Of a stretch of DNA of 64,000 bases, positions 41,858-52,741 are shown piece after piece. Every line of letters begins with the position of its first letter. Within the stretch, counting starts at the first letter, position 1. The notes below the pieces were generated by a model. The model saw only the letters and a program-made list of their open reading frames with translations. It was not told the origin of the DNA and did not search any database. The DNA comes from Halobacillus sp. Marseille-P3879 (GTDB taxonomy: Bacteria > Bacillota > Bacilli > Bacillales > Halobacillaceae): assembly GCF_900240285.1 (NCBI RefSeq), contig NZ_OESS01000002.1, forward strand, positions 744,001 through 808,000, read 5' to 3'. The position numbers were made by a program, and so were the translations under genes.

Positions 41858-44629
41858 TTAAAGCCATTTGTCTATCTGTTTTATTAAATTTGCCGTTGAA
41901 TTATAAGTGGTAGGGATATTCGGAATTGAATCCATGAAATATTTCCCATATTTAGCTTCCATAATTCGTTGATCACAAACGAAAACAATTCCTCGATCCG
42001 TTGTGGATCTTATTAAGCGGCCAAATCCCTGTCTAAATCGTATGATCGCTTCAGGCAGTGAGTAATCCATAAACGGATTGCCCCCTTCCTCTCTTAGCAA
42101 TTGCTCTCTCATACTTTGTACCGGCTGTCCGGGAGGCTGAAAAGGAAGCCGTACAATAACTAAACACGACAAGTCATCCCCGGGAATATCTACACCTTCC
42201 CAGAAGGAGCTTGTACCCAGGAGAATAGATTGATCAAAAGCCTGGAAATTCTTCTTCAGCCGATCCCTGCTTCCACTTGAAACACCCTGCCCGAATATCA
42301 TGTATTCTTCAGGATTTATCATCTCTTTTAGCAAGTAGTAAGTTTTCTTTAACATATCGTAGGAAGTAAATAAAACAAGCATTCTACCTTTAGTAACTTG
42401 CGCAAGAGAATACACAGCTTCACTTACAGAATAAATAAATTCCTCCGGATCGTCTTTCACATTTGGAAAATCATTAGGAATCATCATTTTTGTCTGCTCT
42501 GCAAAATTATACGGAGATGGAATAACTTTCTCTTCAAGCTCTGAATCCTTTAAGCCAAGGGTTTTCCGGATAAATTGAAAAGAGTTACGTGTGGTCAATG
42601 TCGCACTTGTTAATATGACACTGCTCTTTCGGGAAAAAAGTTTCTGTGACAGCAGCTCATCAAGATTAACGGGTTCACTGTACATATAAAACGAGTGCTG
42701 ATAGCCATTGCCTTCTACTTCAATCCATTTTGCCTCATTGGTAGATATTTTCTTAAAATAATTTAGCAATTGTTGATAAATCTGGATACAAATAATTTCT
42801 TTTTGAATAAGTCGTGATTTTATAACAGCAGTTGATTCGTCCGAAGACAATATACCATATTGATCAATAATTGAACGCAAGTTTCTCTTTATGAAAGAAA
42901 CTTTGGACAAGAAACGGTCCATCATTTCAGAGGCTGTGCCAATCATGGATTCATCTTTATCAAATTGAAGGCTGTATTGGATACGTCCAATATCACTCTT
43001 CGTTTTGCTTCCGGATCTATTTTTTCTTATTCTGTGAAAAATAAATTTAGATAATTGGCTTAGTTCATCTTTTGCCTGTTCAACAACCAATCTGCACTGT
43101 TCACTTTTTGTCTTTATTTGTTCAGGACCTTTTCTAAATGATTCTTCTGCAAGCAGATCATTCAAATAAGTCAGCTGACTTTGCAATTCTTTATAGTTCA
43201 ACTGTACCCCAAAATACTTACCGGCCACCGTAGTAAATTGATGAGCTTCATCAATGAGAACCTTGTCATACTGCGGCAGATGAGGTTGTTCACTAATTAA
43301 ATCTAAACTTAAAAGAGAATGGTTGGTTATTATGACGTCTGCATTGTATGCTTTCTGCTCAGCAACTGAATAATAGAAGCTTTCGTCTTTCTGCTGCTTA
43401 TCCGTTTGTTCTGAAGATACCTTGTGCCAGAATTGCTCACCATTTGATGGCAGCTGGATCTCGTCAATGTCCCCAGTCTCAGTCTGCGTCAGCCACACTA
43501 AGATCATGGATTTGGCTAACGCTTCATCATAATTATCCAGATGGCTTTTCTCAAGTTCATAGCTAAAATGACTCAAACTGATATAATGAGCCTTTCCTTT
43601 AAATAATTCAGCATGAACGGGGGCTGTAAATAAAGAATTCAATTTCGGAATCTCTTCAACTAAAAGTTGTTTTTGCAGGGCTGTCGTATGAGTAGAGATA
43701 ACAATTCTCTGCTGGTTTTCTATGGAATAATAAAGAGCTGATAATAAATAAGAGATCGATTTACCTGTACCTGCACCAGCTTCTATTAAAGCGTGCTTAT
43801 TAGAAGATAAAGATTGATAAACTGTTTGTGACATCTCTCTCTGGCCTGACCTTGTTTCAAAATCACTGAGAGATTTCTTTAATCCCTTCTCCCCTTCATA
43901 TACAGAAGTCAGCCATTCGGCAAAGCTGGTGGTATGATGCTGTATCTTCTTTTCGGGGATAGAAATTTTCTTTATAGAGAGACCATGCATTACAACTAAG
44001 GATCCCTTTTCTGCTGAAGTATACCTCACTTCATCAATTGAAGTTTCTATAATCGGCCTCAAATAACTTTTTAGTTTTTCCGTAACTTTTAAAAGCTGGT
44101 TTAGTGTTCGTTCAGGCAGCTGAGTTAATTTATCTAACAAATATAACAAAAGCTCTCCTGTTACTTGGGCATCTGATAATGCTCGATGAGGACGTTCATG
44201 TCCCAATTGCAACTGTTCGGCCAGGTGCCCTAATTTAAAACTGGTCGACGTCGGAAGCAAAATTCGCGCAAGCTCGACTGTATCTATTATAGGATTCCCT
44301 AGAGGCGGAAAACCGCATTCGATGAGCTCTGAATTTAGAAAGCCTAAATCAAACTCTACATTGTGGGCTACTATGTACGTATCGTAAAATAATTGATATA
44401 CCTCTTCTGCTATTTCTGAAAATAAAGGAGCACCGATTACATCTTCATTATCTATTCCTGTCAAAGAAGAGATAAATGGAGGGATTTCACGCTCAGGATA
44501 TACGAGGCTGTTAAATTCTTTTATGACCTTCTTCCCGTCTATAATTACGACTCCTATTTCAATAATTCGATCTTGTTTAGAAGATGCATTTCCTGTCGTT
44601 TCTAAATCGACTATGGCAAATTGCGCCAT
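41858..44629 (-). CDS. dinG: DinG family helicase with N-terminal exonuclease domain
   Basis: 923-residue fusion of a DnaQ-like 3'-5' exonuclease and an XPD-type superfamily 2 helicase, the Firmicutes form of DinG. From the ATG at 44629 (AAGGAGGGG upstream): DEDDh motifs DLETTG (8-13), VAHNVEFDLGF and HRALSDAQ in the first 170 residues; Walker A EAGAGTGKS near 265-275; DEAH in LIDEAHQ; motif VI QGFGRLIRS near the end. The four iron-sulfur cysteines of E. coli DinG are not obvious, as in other Gram-positive forms. Role in DNA repair is inferred. Confidence 0.94.
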   Translation of the reverse strand: MAQFAIVDLETTGNASSKQDRIIEIGVVIIDGKKVIKEFNSLVYPEREIPPFISSLTGIDNEDVIGAPLFSEIAEEVYQLFYDTYIVAHNVEFDLGFLNSELIECGFPPLGNPIIDTVELARILLPTSTSFKLGHLAEQLQLGHERPHRALSDAQVTGELLLYLLDKLTQLPERTLNQLLKVTEKLKSYLRPIIETSIDEVRYTSAEKGSLVVMHGLSIKKISIPEKKIQHHTTSFAEWLTSVYEGEKGLKKSLSDFETRSGQREMSQTVYQSLSSNKHALIEAGAGTGKSISYLLSALYYSIENQQRIVISTHTTALQKQLLVEEIPKLNSLFTAPVHAELFKGKAHYISLSHFSYELEKSHLDNYDEALAKSMILVWLTQTETGDIDEIQLPSNGEQFWHKVSSEQTDKQQKDESFYYSVAEQKAYNADVIITNHSLLSLDLISEQPHLPQYDKVLIDEAHQFTTVAGKYFGVQLNYKELQSQLTYLNDLLAEESFRKGPEQIKTKSEQCRLVVEQAKDELSQLSKFIFHRIRKNRSGSKTKSDIGRIQYSLQFDKDESMIGTASEMMDRFLSKVSFIKRNLRSIIDQYGILSSDESTAVIKSRLIQKEIICIQIYQQLLNYFKKISTNEAKWIEVEGNGYQHSFYMYSEPVNLDELLSQKLFSRKSSVILTSATLTTRNSFQFIRKTLGLKDSELEEKVIPSPYNFAEQTKMMIPNDFPNVKDDPEEFIYSVSEAVYSLAQVTKGRMLVLFTSYDMLKKTYYLLKEMINPEEYMIFGQGVSSGSRDRLKKNFQAFDQSILLGTSSFWEGVDIPGDDLSCLVIVRLPFQPPGQPVQSMREQLLREEGGNPFMDYSLPEAIIRFRQGFGRLIRSTTDRGIVFVCDQRIMEAKYGKYFMDSIPNIPTTYNSTANLIKQIDKWL

Positions 44630-44666
44630 AAAAATCCCCTCCTTACACACTTCAACTTACACAAAT

Positions 44667-44700
44667 GAAGGACCTTGCCTAAAGCGGGCGAAGATCCTTC
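44667..44700 (-). terminator. Probable terminator of the pan operon
   Basis: Imperfect hairpin with GAAGGA/TCCTTC outer and GCC/GGC inner pairs between panD and dinG. T-run is weak (ATTTGTG). Confidence 0.45.
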
Positions 44701-44733
44701 CAGTTTCCGGCCTAAAATTAACAAACCTAAATG

Positions 44734-45123
44734 TTAAAGAGGGAGAACACTCATCGGCGGCTCCTCTTCAATAATTTCAGTAACTTGATTGCGTTCGTTC
44801 ATAATTGCAATCTTAGGCTTAAAATCGGCCATTTCCTCTTCATTTACTATGGCATAGGATACAATAATAACGACGTCTTCCGGTTGTACAAGTCGGGCGG
44901 CGGCTCCATTTAAACATACAACCCCGCTTCCTCTCTCACCAGCTATTACATATGTTTCCAGTCTCGCGCCGTTATTATTATTTACAATTTGTACCTTTTC
45001 ATGCGGCAGAATATTAACCTTGTCCATCAAATCCTGATCTATTGTTATACTGCCGACATAATTTAAATTTGCTTCTGTCACTCGAGCGCGATGTATTTTA
45101 GATTTCATCATTGTCCGAAACAT
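44734..45123 (-). CDS. panD: Aspartate 1-decarboxylase proenzyme
   Basis: Makes beta-alanine for pantothenate. From ATG at 45123 (AAGGAGG upstream) it has 129 residues. Self-cleavage site Gly24-Ser25 in NYVGSITI creates the pyruvoyl group. Also seen: Lys9, His11 and Arg12 (KIHRARVT) and NGAAARL. Last gene of mazG-dapB-...-panBCD, 20 bases after panC. Confidence 0.97.
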   Translation of the reverse strand: MFRTMMKSKIHRARVTEANLNYVGSITIDQDLMDKVNILPHEKVQIVNNNNGARLETYVIAGERGSGVVCLNGAAARLVQPEDVVIIVSYAIVNEEEMADFKPKIAIMNERNQVTEIIEEEPPMSVLPL

Positions 45124-45143
45124 GATGGTTCCTCCTTGGAAAA

Positions 45144-46007
45144 TCACCCTGTTGTACAAGCACTGTCATTAAATATAATATTATCAATCAAGCGTGCCTG
45201 TTTATAATAAACCGCCGCAGCAAGTATAGCCTGGCGATCGATTATATCAATTGCTTCTAATTCGGGATAGGATAATAGCTCAATATAATCTATTTTACCA
45301 TGAGAACGAGCTTCAAGAAACTCTCTAGTTTGTTCTACAATCGCTTTCGCATTTTTCTCCCCATCAATAAAAAGCTGCTTGCCATATTGAAGTGCTTCAT
45401 GAATAGATGGGGCTTCCTCACGTTCTTTAGTTGTTAAATTAACATTACGACTGCTTTTAGCTAAACCATCTGACTCTCTAACCGTATCCACAGCATTTAG
45501 CTGGACAGGAAAGTTGAAATCCTGTATCAGAGCATCAACCACAGCAACTTGCTGGGCATCTTTTTTGCCAAAATAAGCATAATCCGGTTGGCATATATTA
45601 AAAAGTTTCGTCAGAACCGTTACTACACCTTCAAAGTGTCCGGGGCGACTTCTCCCACACAATACATCTGCTCTTCTTACGACGGATATTTCTAACGATA
45701 AAGGCTCAGGATACATTGTATCTTCTGTAGGTAAAAACACAATATCCACCCCATGCTCTTCAGCCTTTTTGAGATCCCGCTTCTCATCTCTTGGATAGGC
45801 ATCCAAATCTTCACTCTCTCCAAACTGCAACGGATTCACAAAGATGGTTAAAATGACGCAGTCATTTTCCTCTTTTGCTTGTTCTACAAGACGCAAGTGC
45901 CCTTCATGTAAATACCCCATAGTTGGAACGATGCCTATAGTCGTTCCGCTCTTTTTTAAACTTATCGCTTTTTGCTGGATATCCTTTACTTGTTCAAAAA
46001 CTTCCAT
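45144..46007 (-). CDS. panC: Pantothenate synthetase
   Basis: Condenses pantoate and beta-alanine with ATP. 287 residues. Seen: [16 protein letters not shown] with the nucleotide-binding Hx[10 protein letters not shown], and the KMSKS-like region SSRNVNL. RBS AGGAG. 12 bases after panB. Complete de novo pantothenate set panB-panC-panD. Confidence 0.97.
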   Translation of the reverse strand: MEVFEQVKDIQQKAISLKKSGTTIGIVPTMGYLHEGHLRLVEQAKEENDCVILTIFVNPLQFGESEDLDAYPRDEKRDLKKAEEHGVDIVFLPTEDTMYPEPLSLEISVVRRADVLCGRSRPGHFEGVVTVLTKLFNICQPDYAYFGKKDAQQVAVVDALIQDFNFPVQLNAVDTVRESDGLAKSSRNVNLTTKEREEAPSIHEALQYGKQLFIDGEKNAKAIVEQTREFLEARSHGKIDYIELLSYPELEAIDIIDRQAILAAAVYYKQARLIDNIIFNDSACTTG

Positions 46008-46019
46008 TATGCAGGCTCC

Positions 46020-46841
46020 TCACCGCTTAGGAAGTAAAGAAGAGTCCATTGTAAATGTATGTTCCTCGCCAGGAAATGCACCCGACTTTACTTCCTTTAC
46101 GTAAGAATTTATGGCTGATGTTACCTGTTCATTGCTGTTAAAATAGGGTTTAACAAACTTCGGAATACGATCTACGCCATATTTTAGCAGATCATGGTAA
46201 ACTAAGACCTGTCCGTCTACCCCAGCGCCAGCTCCTATTCCTATAGTAGGAATTTCAAGCTGTGCAGAAATGAGTTCGGCCAGTTCCTTAGGTACACATT
46301 CTAATACCAAAGCAACAGCTCCGGCTTCTTGAATTTGTTTAGCATCATTAATCATTTTTTGTGCAGTTTCTTTTTCTTTCCCCTGAACCTTATACCCGCC
46401 CAGTACATGGACAGACTGAGGAGTTAGCCCCAGGTGGCCGACTACAGGGATTCCGCTCGAAGTTAACAAATGAATGGTATGGACCACCTCGTCGGCACCT
46501 TCAACCTTCAACGCTTGAGCTTCCGTCTCCTGAAAAATTTTTTTAGCATTCATCAACGTGGTTTCTGTAGAAACGTGATAAGACATAAAAGGCATGTCAA
46601 CGACTACGAACGTGTTTCTCGCACCTCTTCTTACTGCTTTCCCATGATGAATCATATCTTCCACAGTAACTGGAATTGTAGATTCATATCCGAGTACTAC
46701 CATTCCCAGACTATCTCCTACAAGAATCATATCAGTTCCTGCCTGTTCTGCCATCATTGCTGAAGGATAATCATAGGCTGTGAGCATCGTAATTTTTTCT
46801 TGTTCTGCTTTCATTTTCATGATTTTTGTTTTAGTCAGCAT
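46020..46841 (-). CDS. panB: Ketopantoate hydroxymethyltransferase
   Basis: Transfers a hydroxymethyl group from methylene-tetrahydrofolate to ketoisovalerate. 273 residues from the ATG at 46841, which overlaps the birA end by 11 bases and has GAGGGTGG upstream; the longer reading is spurious. Seen: [38 protein letters not shown], and [14 protein letters not shown]. Confidence 0.97.
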   Translation of the reverse strand: MLTKTKIMKMKAEQEKITMLTAYDYPSAMMAEQAGTDMILVGDSLGMVVLGYESTIPVTVEDMIHHGKAVRRGARNTFVVVDMPFMSYHVSTETTLMNAKKIFQETEAQALKVEGADEVVHTIHLLTSSGIPVVGHLGLTPQSVHVLGGYKVQGKEKETAQKMINDAKQIQEAGAVALVLECVPKELAELISAQLEIPTIGIGAGAGVDGQVLVYHDLLKYGVDRIPKFVKPYFNSNEQVTSAINSYVKEVKSGAFPGEEHTFTMDSSLLPKR

Positions 46842-47826
46842 TATAACCACCCTCTCCCCACTGAATTTCTGCAGAGTACAGCTTCTCTTCATTGCCGTTA
46901 AAGTCTCTTGCTCTTAAAGCACCATCCGGTTCAATGCCCACGAGGACCGCTTCCCACTCTTTCTTCATAGTCTTGATCGTCACTTTTTCCCCAATTCGAT
47001 ATCCGTATTTTTCCCATAACTTCTTAACATGCTGAAAACCATGAGCCATAAACTGATCGTAAGTAACTTCAAATTGATGCAGCAATTTCTTTATGGTGTC
47101 TGTAATAGGCCATATCTGCTCTGATTCAATTCTTAATGAGGAAGCCTTTTTTCTCAACTCTTCAGGGATTTCCTCCGATGTCTGATTTACATTAATACCG
47201 ATTCCTAAGACAACGTATTGGATTTGGTCATGCTCAGCCTGCATTTCAGTAAGGATTCCCGAGACTTTTTTATGGCTGATAAGAATATCATTCGGCCATT
47301 TTATCTGCGGGGCTATCTTTTCTTCCTCACCAAACACCTCAGCTAGCACTGTGGCTGCTAAAAGGGTTAACTGCGGTGCCTGAACCGGTACAAGATCAGG
47401 GCGTAATAGAATACTCATCCATATTCCTTTACCTTTTGGCGAATGCCACGGACGGGACATCCTCCCTTTACCTTTCACCTGCTCATCCGCGATGACAACC
47501 GTTCCATGCGGCTTATTTTGTTTGGCAAGCTGATGGGCTATATCTTGAGTTGATGGGACTTCTTTATAATGGAAAAGCTGATGACCTAGCCAGTTCGTAT
47601 CTAATCCCCATTGAACTGTATTTTCACTTACTTTGTCAGGGGAAGAAAGAATTCGATATCCCTTTCGCTGGATGGCTTCAATTTCATAACCATCTTTTTC
47701 TAACTCTTTCATATGTTTCCACACGGCCGTACGGGATATATTTAGTTTATCTGAAAGCTGTTGTCCGGAAATATATCCATCACTTTTATCTAATAACTGA
47801 ATTAATCGGTTTCGGGTGGATTCCAT
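46831..47826 (-). CDS. birA: Biotin-protein ligase and biotin repressor
   Basis: Attaches biotin to carboxylases and represses biotin genes. About 331 residues from ATG at 47826, which matches the B. subtilis N-terminus; an ATG four codons earlier lies directly on the AAAGGA. N-terminal winged helix ([19 protein letters not shown]), central ligase with [20 protein letters not shown] and KWPNDILI, C-terminal SH3-like domain. The HTH shows it is the bifunctional form. Overlaps cca by about 25 bases. Confidence 0.94.
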   Translation of the reverse strand: MESTRNRLIQLLDKSDGYISGQQLSDKLNISRTAVWKHMKELEKDGYEIEAIQRKGYRILSSPDKVSENTVQWGLDTNWLGHQLFHYKEVPSTQDIAHQLAKQNKPHGTVVIADEQVKGKGRMSRPWHSPKGKGIWMSILLRPDLVPVQAPQLTLLAATVLAEVFGEEEKIAPQIKWPNDILISHKKVSGILTEMQAEHDQIQYVVLGIGINVNQTSEEIPEELRKKASSLRIESEQIWPITDTIKKLLHQFEVTYDQFMAHGFQHVKKLWEKYGYRIGEKVTIKTMKKEWEAVLVGIEPDGALRARDFNGNEEKLYSAEIQWGEGGYNAD

Positions 47827-48992
47827 TTTTTTATCCATTCCTTTATCGCTTTATTTTCATTTGGAATCACTGCCGAGACCACAGCCCTCTCAATATCACT
47901 TAAATACTCTCCGATCCAGGGTCCTTTCTTTCTTTCAGGAAACATGTGAATTAAGTCTTTGGCCTGAATAGACAGTTCTTTTCGTGAATGAATAGGGAGC
48001 GTTTGATAAGCTTTATAAATTGCTGAGGCGTCTACCGTCTGTCCTGCTGCCTGTAAAACATTTATAAAACTTTGCAGCAAACACTCTGGAAGACTGTATA
48101 ATACTACCGGCAGCGGATCTTCTTTATAAGATTGAAGAGCAGTGCTTAAAATTGAAGCATTTCGTCTTACTCGGTTGGAAAGTTTCCAATCTTTAGTCCA
48201 ATCGGTAATGGCCAGGGAAAAAGGTCCCTTCTCCAAATAAAATGAAATAATTTCCGAAAAACCTGAAAGCTTACCCATAGGCATGATTTCTATTAAAGAA
48301 GGATAGTGATTAAAAATAGGTAAATAATGATGAACTTTCAATGTTTGGATCGTCCCTAGATTTTCCTGCGAGTTTCTGCCCATACATAACTTTTCAAATT
48401 CAACAGCTAGACGTTCAACTGAAATCTTCTCAAGCAGGCAGGCTTGTTCTCCTGCAGCTTTAAAAGTGGAAGAATCCAGAGTGAATCCAAGCTGACTTGC
48501 AAAGCGTAACGCCCGCATGATTCTAAGGGGGTCCTCTCTAAACCTTTCTTCCGCCTTCCCTACAGCACGAATCAATCCTTTTTTTAGATCGACTTGTCCG
48601 CCATAAGGATCTATAATGCCCTTCTTTTGATCCATAGCCATTGCATTTATTGTAAAATCGCGCCTGGCCAGATCTTCTTCAATGGTTCGAACGAATTCTA
48701 CCTGATCAGGATGTCGGAAATCCTCATACCCTTCTTCGGTACGATATGTAGTTACTTCATAAGATTCTGAGGAATAGCGGACTATTACTGTTCCGTGCTC
48801 TATCCCGACTGGAATGACTTTTGGGAACAAATCGATGATTTCCTGGGGTGTAAGCGAGGAAGCTATGTCCACATCACCAACAGGAATATTAAGCAGGGAG
48901 TCGCGGACAGCTCCGCCTACAATATGAGCTGTTCCACCTGCGTTTTCGATAAATTTCACAACTTCCAATGCTTTATCGATTTTCGTATTCAT
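47802..48992 (-). CDS. cca: CCA tRNA nucleotidyltransferase
   Basis: Adds or repairs the 3' CCA of tRNAs. 396 residues, class II. Seen: [12 protein letters not shown] and GDVDIASS (catalytic Asp pair), [10 protein letters not shown], and [26 protein letters not shown] before the ATG. Start overlaps bshA by 20 bases, end overlaps birA; translational coupling is likely through this operon. Confidence 0.96.
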   Translation of the reverse strand: MNTKIDKALEVVKFIENAGGTAHIVGGAVRDSLLNIPVGDVDIASSLTPQEIIDLFPKVIPVGIEHGTVIVRYSSESYEVTTYRTEEGYEDFRHPDQVEFVRTIEEDLARRDFTINAMAMDQKKGIIDPYGGQVDLKKGLIRAVGKAEERFREDPLRIMRALRFASQLGFTLDSSTFKAAGEQACLLEKISVERLAVEFEKLCMGRNSQENLGTIQTLKVHHYLPIFNHYPSLIEIMPMGKLSGFSEIISFYLEKGPFSLAITDWTKDWKLSNRVRRNASILSTALQSYKEDPLPVVLYSLPECLLQSFINVLQAAGQTVDASAIYKAYQTLPIHSRKELSIQAKDLIHMFPERKKGPWIGEYLSDIERAVVSAVIPNENKAIKEWIKKWNPPETD

Positions 48993-50112
48993 GCCCCATC
49001 ACCTGATCATATAATAGTTCGTATTGGGCGACTATCGCTTTAGATGCGAATTTATCAGCTACTAAATTCTCAGCTTCCACTGAGAATTGTTTCAGCTTTT
49101 CTTCATCCAGCAACAATTGCACCGCCATTTCGGAAATACCTTCCACATCTCCAAGGTCTCCAATATATCCCGTAATCCCGTGCCGTATTACTTCGGGAAT
49201 GCCCCCAATATTAGTCCCAATACAAGGCACACCGCATGACATAGCTTCAAGCAGAACTAACCCAAAACTTTCTTTTTCGGATAAAAGGAGTTTTAAATCA
49301 GATATAGCTAACAGCTCACTTACGTTTTCCTGCTTACCTAAAAAGAGGACCTGCTCTTCCAGGTTCAATTCTTTTACGAGGTGATAGCAATTTGAATATT
49401 CCGGTCCATCTCCAACGAGGACTAATTTAGCCGGCATATTTTTTGCAACTTCAGCAAAAACGAGAATGACGTCCTGAACTCTTTTAACTTTCCTAAAGTT
49501 TGAGATGTGAATGATTACTTTTTCTTCTTCTAAAATACCATACTGCTCTTTTAAACGTGGAGTCTGAATTCGGTAGTACTCCCGCTCATCCACGAAATTA
49601 TAAATTACATCAATTTCCTTGGATGTGTCCAGCTGCTGCCTTGTTTGATCGACAAGGCTGTTTGAAACTGCTGTTACTCGATCTGACTGATCAATTCCAA
49701 ACCGGATCATTCGCTTCAGGCTGGAATCTATGCCCAGGACTGTAATATCCGTCCCATGTAATGTAGTTACAATTTTCACATCCCTAACACACATTTGTTT
49801 TGCAAGTATTGCCAGTACCGCATGAGGCATCGCGTAATGAACATGCAATATATCCAGTTCTTCACGATCAATGACTTCTGCCATTTTATTAGCGAGAGAT
49901 AAATCATATGGAGGGTGTTGAAATACCGGATAATTACTCACTTCTACTTCATGATAAAAAATATTTGGATAAACTCGATTTAAACGAAAAGGGACTTGAG
50001 AGGTTATAAAATGAATTTTATGTCCCTGTTCAGCCAAAAGTTTGCCTAATTCAGTTGCTATCACCCCGGACCCTCCGACCGTAGGGTAACAAGTAATTCC
50101 GATTTTTGCCAT
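48973..50112 (-). CDS. bshA: N-acetyl-glucosaminyl L-malate synthase BshA
   Basis: First enzyme of bacillithiol synthesis, joining UDP-GlcNAc and malate. 379 residues, GT4 family: [19 protein letters not shown] at the N-terminus, VLVGDGPE, and the E-x7-E motif [15 protein letters not shown]. In B. subtilis bshA is followed by/next to bshB1 (deacetylase) and mgsA; here the gap to mgsA is five bases and bshB1 is missing from the locus. Bacillithiol completion would need a BshB2 and BshC elsewhere. Confidence 0.95.
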   Translation of the reverse strand: MAKIGITCYPTVGGSGVIATELGKLLAEQGHKIHFITSQVPFRLNRVYPNIFYHEVEVSNYPVFQHPPYDLSLANKMAEVIDREELDILHVHYAMPHAVLAILAKQMCVRDVKIVTTLHGTDITVLGIDSSLKRMIRFGIDQSDRVTAVSNSLVDQTRQQLDTSKEIDVIYNFVDEREYYRIQTPRLKEQYGILEEEKVIIHISNFRKVKRVQDVILVFAEVAKNMPAKLVLVGDGPEYSNCYHLVKELNLEEQVLFLGKQENVSELLAISDLKLLLSEKESFGLVLLEAMSCGVPCIGTNIGGIPEVIRHGITGYIGDLGDVEGISEMAVQLLLDEEKLKQFSVEAENLVADKFASKAIVAQYELLYDQVMGHEYENR

Positions 50113-50117
50113 AAAGT

Positions 50118-50531
50118 CTACACCTGATCTTTCATTTCGTCTGCATTATTTCTCCAATTAATTTCTCCCCGCTCCAGAGCCCGTATCATGATTTCTGCAC
50201 CTGCCAGATTTGTTGCAACAGGGATCTGGTGAACATCACAAAGCCTAAGTAGTGCAGTGATATCAGGTTCATGGGGCTGGGCAGTTAAAGGATCGCGAAA
50301 AAAGATAACCATATCCATTTCCTCGTTAGCAATTCTTGCACCAATTTGCTGGTCCCCTCCAAGGGGTCCAGATTGAAAACGAATAATCGGCAATTCTGAG
50401 GCTTCCTGAATTTTCTGACCTGTCGTACCTGTTGCAAATAATTGATGTTTTTTGAGGATCGCTGAATACGCCGTAGTAAAGTTAATCATTTCAGGCTTTT
50501 TCTTATCATGTGCAATTAATGCAATATTCAT
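50118..50531 (-). CDS. mgsA: Methylglyoxal synthase
   Basis: Converts dihydroxyacetone phosphate to methylglyoxal. 137 residues. Seen: [43 protein letters not shown] with the catalytic Asp residues. RBS GGGAGG. Located between dapB and bshA; bacillithiol from the bshA pathway helps detoxify methylglyoxal, so the pairing makes biochemical sense. Confidence 0.97.
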   Translation of the reverse strand: MNIALIAHDKKKPEMINFTTAYSAILKKHQLFATGTTGQKIQEASELPIIRFQSGPLGGDQQIGARIANEEMDMVIFFRDPLTAQPHEPDITALLRLCDVHQIPVATNLAGAEIMIRALERGEINWRNNADEMKDQV

Positions 50532-50546
50532 TTTATCGGCCTCCCT

Positions 50547-51347
50547 TTAGTCCAGCAGGTGTTCCAATCCATATACTAAAGTATCCAGTTCCATTACTTG
50601 TGTGGCTGCCAATTTCACACCAGACATAAATGACTCTCTATGATGGGAATCGTGCTTTATCGTGAGTGTTTCACCAAGGCTGCCAAACACTACTTCCTGG
50701 TGAGCGACAAGACCAGGCAGTCTAAGACTGTGAATCCTCATTCCATCATAGTCAGCTCCTCTCGCTCCTTCAATGGTCTCTTCTTCATATTCATGACCTT
50801 GTTTGTGTGCTTTTCTTTCTTCTTGTATCAGCTGGGCTGTTTTGACAGCAGTTCCCGACGGGGCATCCAGTTTCTGATCGTGATGCTTTTCAATTATTTC
50901 AACATCAGGGAAGTGTTTAGCAGCCCACTTGGAGAATTGCATCATTAATACCGCACCAACCGCAAAATTTGGAGCAATGACTGTACCAAGCTGCTTCTCT
51001 TCACTCAACGAGCGCAGCTCCCCAAGCTGTTCTTCTGTAAAACCTGTGGTCCCCACAACAGGCCTAACATTATATTTCAGGGCAAGTTTCGTATGTTTAT
51101 ATCCGAATTCGGGAGTCGTCAAGTCGATTAAAACATCTGCCTCCACCTCTTGAAGACAAAGCTCTGCATCCGTAAATACCGGGGCATTCAGATTAGGAAG
51201 CCCATCTAAGTCTTTAACATTTTCTCCATCAAATTTACGGTCGATACAAGCACTTAAAGATAATTGCTCATCTTTTTCAATCATCCTTAACGCTTCACTG
51301 CCCATTTTACCTCTTGGGCCTGCCACAATACATTTAATCTCACTCAT
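50547..51347 (-). CDS. dapB: 4-hydroxy-tetrahydrodipicolinate reductase
   Basis: Reductase of the lysine and diaminopimelate pathway, also feeding spore dipicolinate. 266 residues. Seen: [14 protein letters not shown] (cofactor loop), [10 protein letters not shown], and [15 protein letters not shown] with the catalytic His-Lys pair. Starts 8 bases inside the mazG gene. Confidence 0.97.
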   Translation of the reverse strand: MSEIKCIVAGPRGKMGSEALRMIEKDEQLSLSACIDRKFDGENVKDLDGLPNLNAPVFTDAELCLQEVEADVLIDLTTPEFGYKHTKLALKYNVRPVVGTTGFTEEQLGELRSLSEEKQLGTVIAPNFAVGAVLMMQFSKWAAKHFPDVEIIEKHHDQKLDAPSGTAVKTAQLIQEERKAHKQGHEYEEETIEGARGADYDGMRIHSLRLPGLVAHQEVVFGSLGETLTIKHDSHHRESFMSGVKLAATQVMELDTLVYGLEHLLD

Positions 51348-51681
51348 TCTCTTTCTCTCCTTCTTTACGAGTCCATCTGTCCCGGTCTCTTGTTTCGATT
51401 TTACTCATAGATCTCTCGAATGCCTCTGATAAGTCCATATTCAAGGAATTGGCGAAGCAAGTTAAAACAAAAAGCACATCTCCTAGTTCTTCCTCTAGGG
51501 CTTTATCTTTTTCTGAAGACTTCTTAGGCTTTTCTCCATACCTGTGGTTTACTTCTCTTGCTAATTCACCTACTTCCTCCGTCAGCCGTGCTTGAAGGCT
51601 TAATGGTGAAAAATACCCTTCCTTAAATTGAGATATGTAACGATCTACTCGATCCTGGATTTCTTTTGTCTCAAAACTCAC
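51340..51681 (-). CDS. ypjD: MazG-like nucleotide pyrophosphohydrolase (YpjD)
   Basis: All-alpha NTP pyrophosphohydrolase. 113 residues. Metal-binding [10 protein letters not shown] and [11 protein letters not shown] motifs are visible. Probably cleans non-canonical nucleotides. First gene of the nine-gene operon that ends with panD, with a recognisable promoter upstream; same position as ypjD ahead of dapB in B. subtilis. Confidence 0.92.
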   Translation of the reverse strand: MSFETKEIQDRVDRYISQFKEGYFSPLSLQARLTEEVGELAREVNHRYGEKPKKSSEKDKALEEELGDVLFVLTCFANSLNMDLSEAFERSMSKIETRDRDRWTRKEGEKENE

Positions 51682-51718
51682 TGCAATTCCTCCTGATTCA
51701 ACCTGTTTTCATATAGTA

Positions 51719-51747
51719 ATGGTAGCCAAAAGGAGTCGATTTGACAA
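51719..51747 (-). promoter_or_regulatory. Promoter of the ypjD-dapB-...-panD operon
   Basis: Minus strand TTGTCA (51742-51747), 17-base spacer, TACCAT (51719-51724), about 37 bases before the ypjD start. Confidence 0.5.
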
Positions 51748-51766
51748 ATTTTTAGAACTATACTGA

Positions 51767-51795
51767 TTGTAGATTTCACCTTCAGTGATTATAAT
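51767..51795 (+). promoter_or_regulatory. Promoter of the YitT-family gene
   Basis: TTGTAG (51767-51772), 17-base spacer, TATAAT (51790-51795), about 33 bases before the GTG start. Confidence 0.6.
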
Positions 51796-51828
51796 TATAG
51801 CCGTTACAACAAATATGGAGGTGGCTGC

Positions 51829-52701
51829 GTGAAAATATTCGGGTTAAAAATAAAAAACATTGTGTTTATCCTTCTGGGTTCCGCTATTTTTTCATTTGGG
51901 CTTGTTCACTTTAACATTCAAAACGAATTAGGTGAAGGCGGATTTACAGGAATTACACTGCTTCTATTGTATTTATTTGACTGGGATCCAGCATTGATGA
52001 ATATCATTCTTAATATTCCTGTACTTCTTATTGGATGGAAAATACTCGGACGAAATACGTTTTATTATTCTTTAATTGGGATTATGGCAGTCTCTGTATT
52101 TATCAGGCTGTCGCAAATCTATCTGATTGAAATTAACCTTGCCTCCGATCTTACTTTGGCCGCTCTCTTTGCAGGAGTTTGCATAGGAGTAGGATTAGGA
52201 ATAATTTTCAGATATGGAGGTACTACTGGCGGGGTTGATATTATTGCAAGGCTTATCAACAAATATTTAGGGTGGAGCATGGGGCGTGCGATGTTTCTAT
52301 TTGACGCACTTGTTATTTTTACTTCTATCATTACCTACTTAGATCATATTAAAGGAATGTATACCCTGGTAGCTGTATTTATCGGCGCCCGTGTTATCGA
52401 CTTTATACAGGAGGGTGCTTATGCAGCCAGAGGCACCACCATAATCTCGGAGAAAAGCCAGGTTATCGCCCATACAATTATGAAAGAAATGGATCGTGGT
52501 GTAACAGTACTTGAAGGTAGAGGATCCTATACCGAATCACGCCGGGATGTATTATACTGTGTAATCGGCAAGAATGAAATTATTCGGCTGCGTCAAATTA
52601 TTGACCAGATCGATCCCCATGCGTTTGTCGCTGTAAGTCATGTCCATGAAGTGACAGGGGAAGGATTTACTTTAGATGAAAACAAAATGCCTCTAAACTA
52701 A
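51829..52701 (+). CDS. ypjC: YitT family membrane protein (YpjC), DUF2179 domain
   Basis: 290-residue integral membrane protein of the YitT family with about six hydrophobic segments in the first 200 residues and a cytoplasmic C-terminal DUF2179 domain (about 205-285, GVTVLEGRGSYTE). GTG start with GGAGGTG upstream. Family function unknown; a solute transporter has been suggested. Signature GGTTGGVDIIARL near residue 130 is typical. Divergent from ypjD, same place as ypjC in B. subtilis. Confidence 0.9.
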   Translation: MKIFGLKIKNIVFILLGSAIFSFGLVHFNIQNELGEGGFTGITLLLLYLFDWDPALMNIILNIPVLLIGWKILGRNTFYYSLIGIMAVSVFIRLSQIYLIEINLASDLTLAALFAGVCIGVGLGIIFRYGGTTGGVDIIARLINKYLGWSMGRAMFLFDALVIFTSIITYLDHIKGMYTLVAVFIGARVIDFIQEGAYAARGTTIISEKSQVIAHTIMKEMDRGVTVLEGRGSYTESRRDVLYCVIGKNEIIRLRQIIDQIDPHAFVAVSHVHEVTGEGFTLDENKMPLN

Positions 52702-52737
52702 AAAAGTCCCGCTTGAATTACTTCAAGCGGGACTTAT
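52700..52737. terminator. Convergent terminator between ypjC and the YugP-like gene
   Basis: Perfect 14-bp stem AAGTCCCGCTTGAA (52704-52717) with 52722-52735, TTAC loop; six T on the minus strand, weaker tail on plus. Confidence 0.88.
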
Positions 52738-52741
52738 CCGT

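Noticed and set aside
48680-48700. GGTTCGAAC resembling a tRNA T-arm
   Set aside because: No cloverleaf around it; it is within the cca coding sequence.
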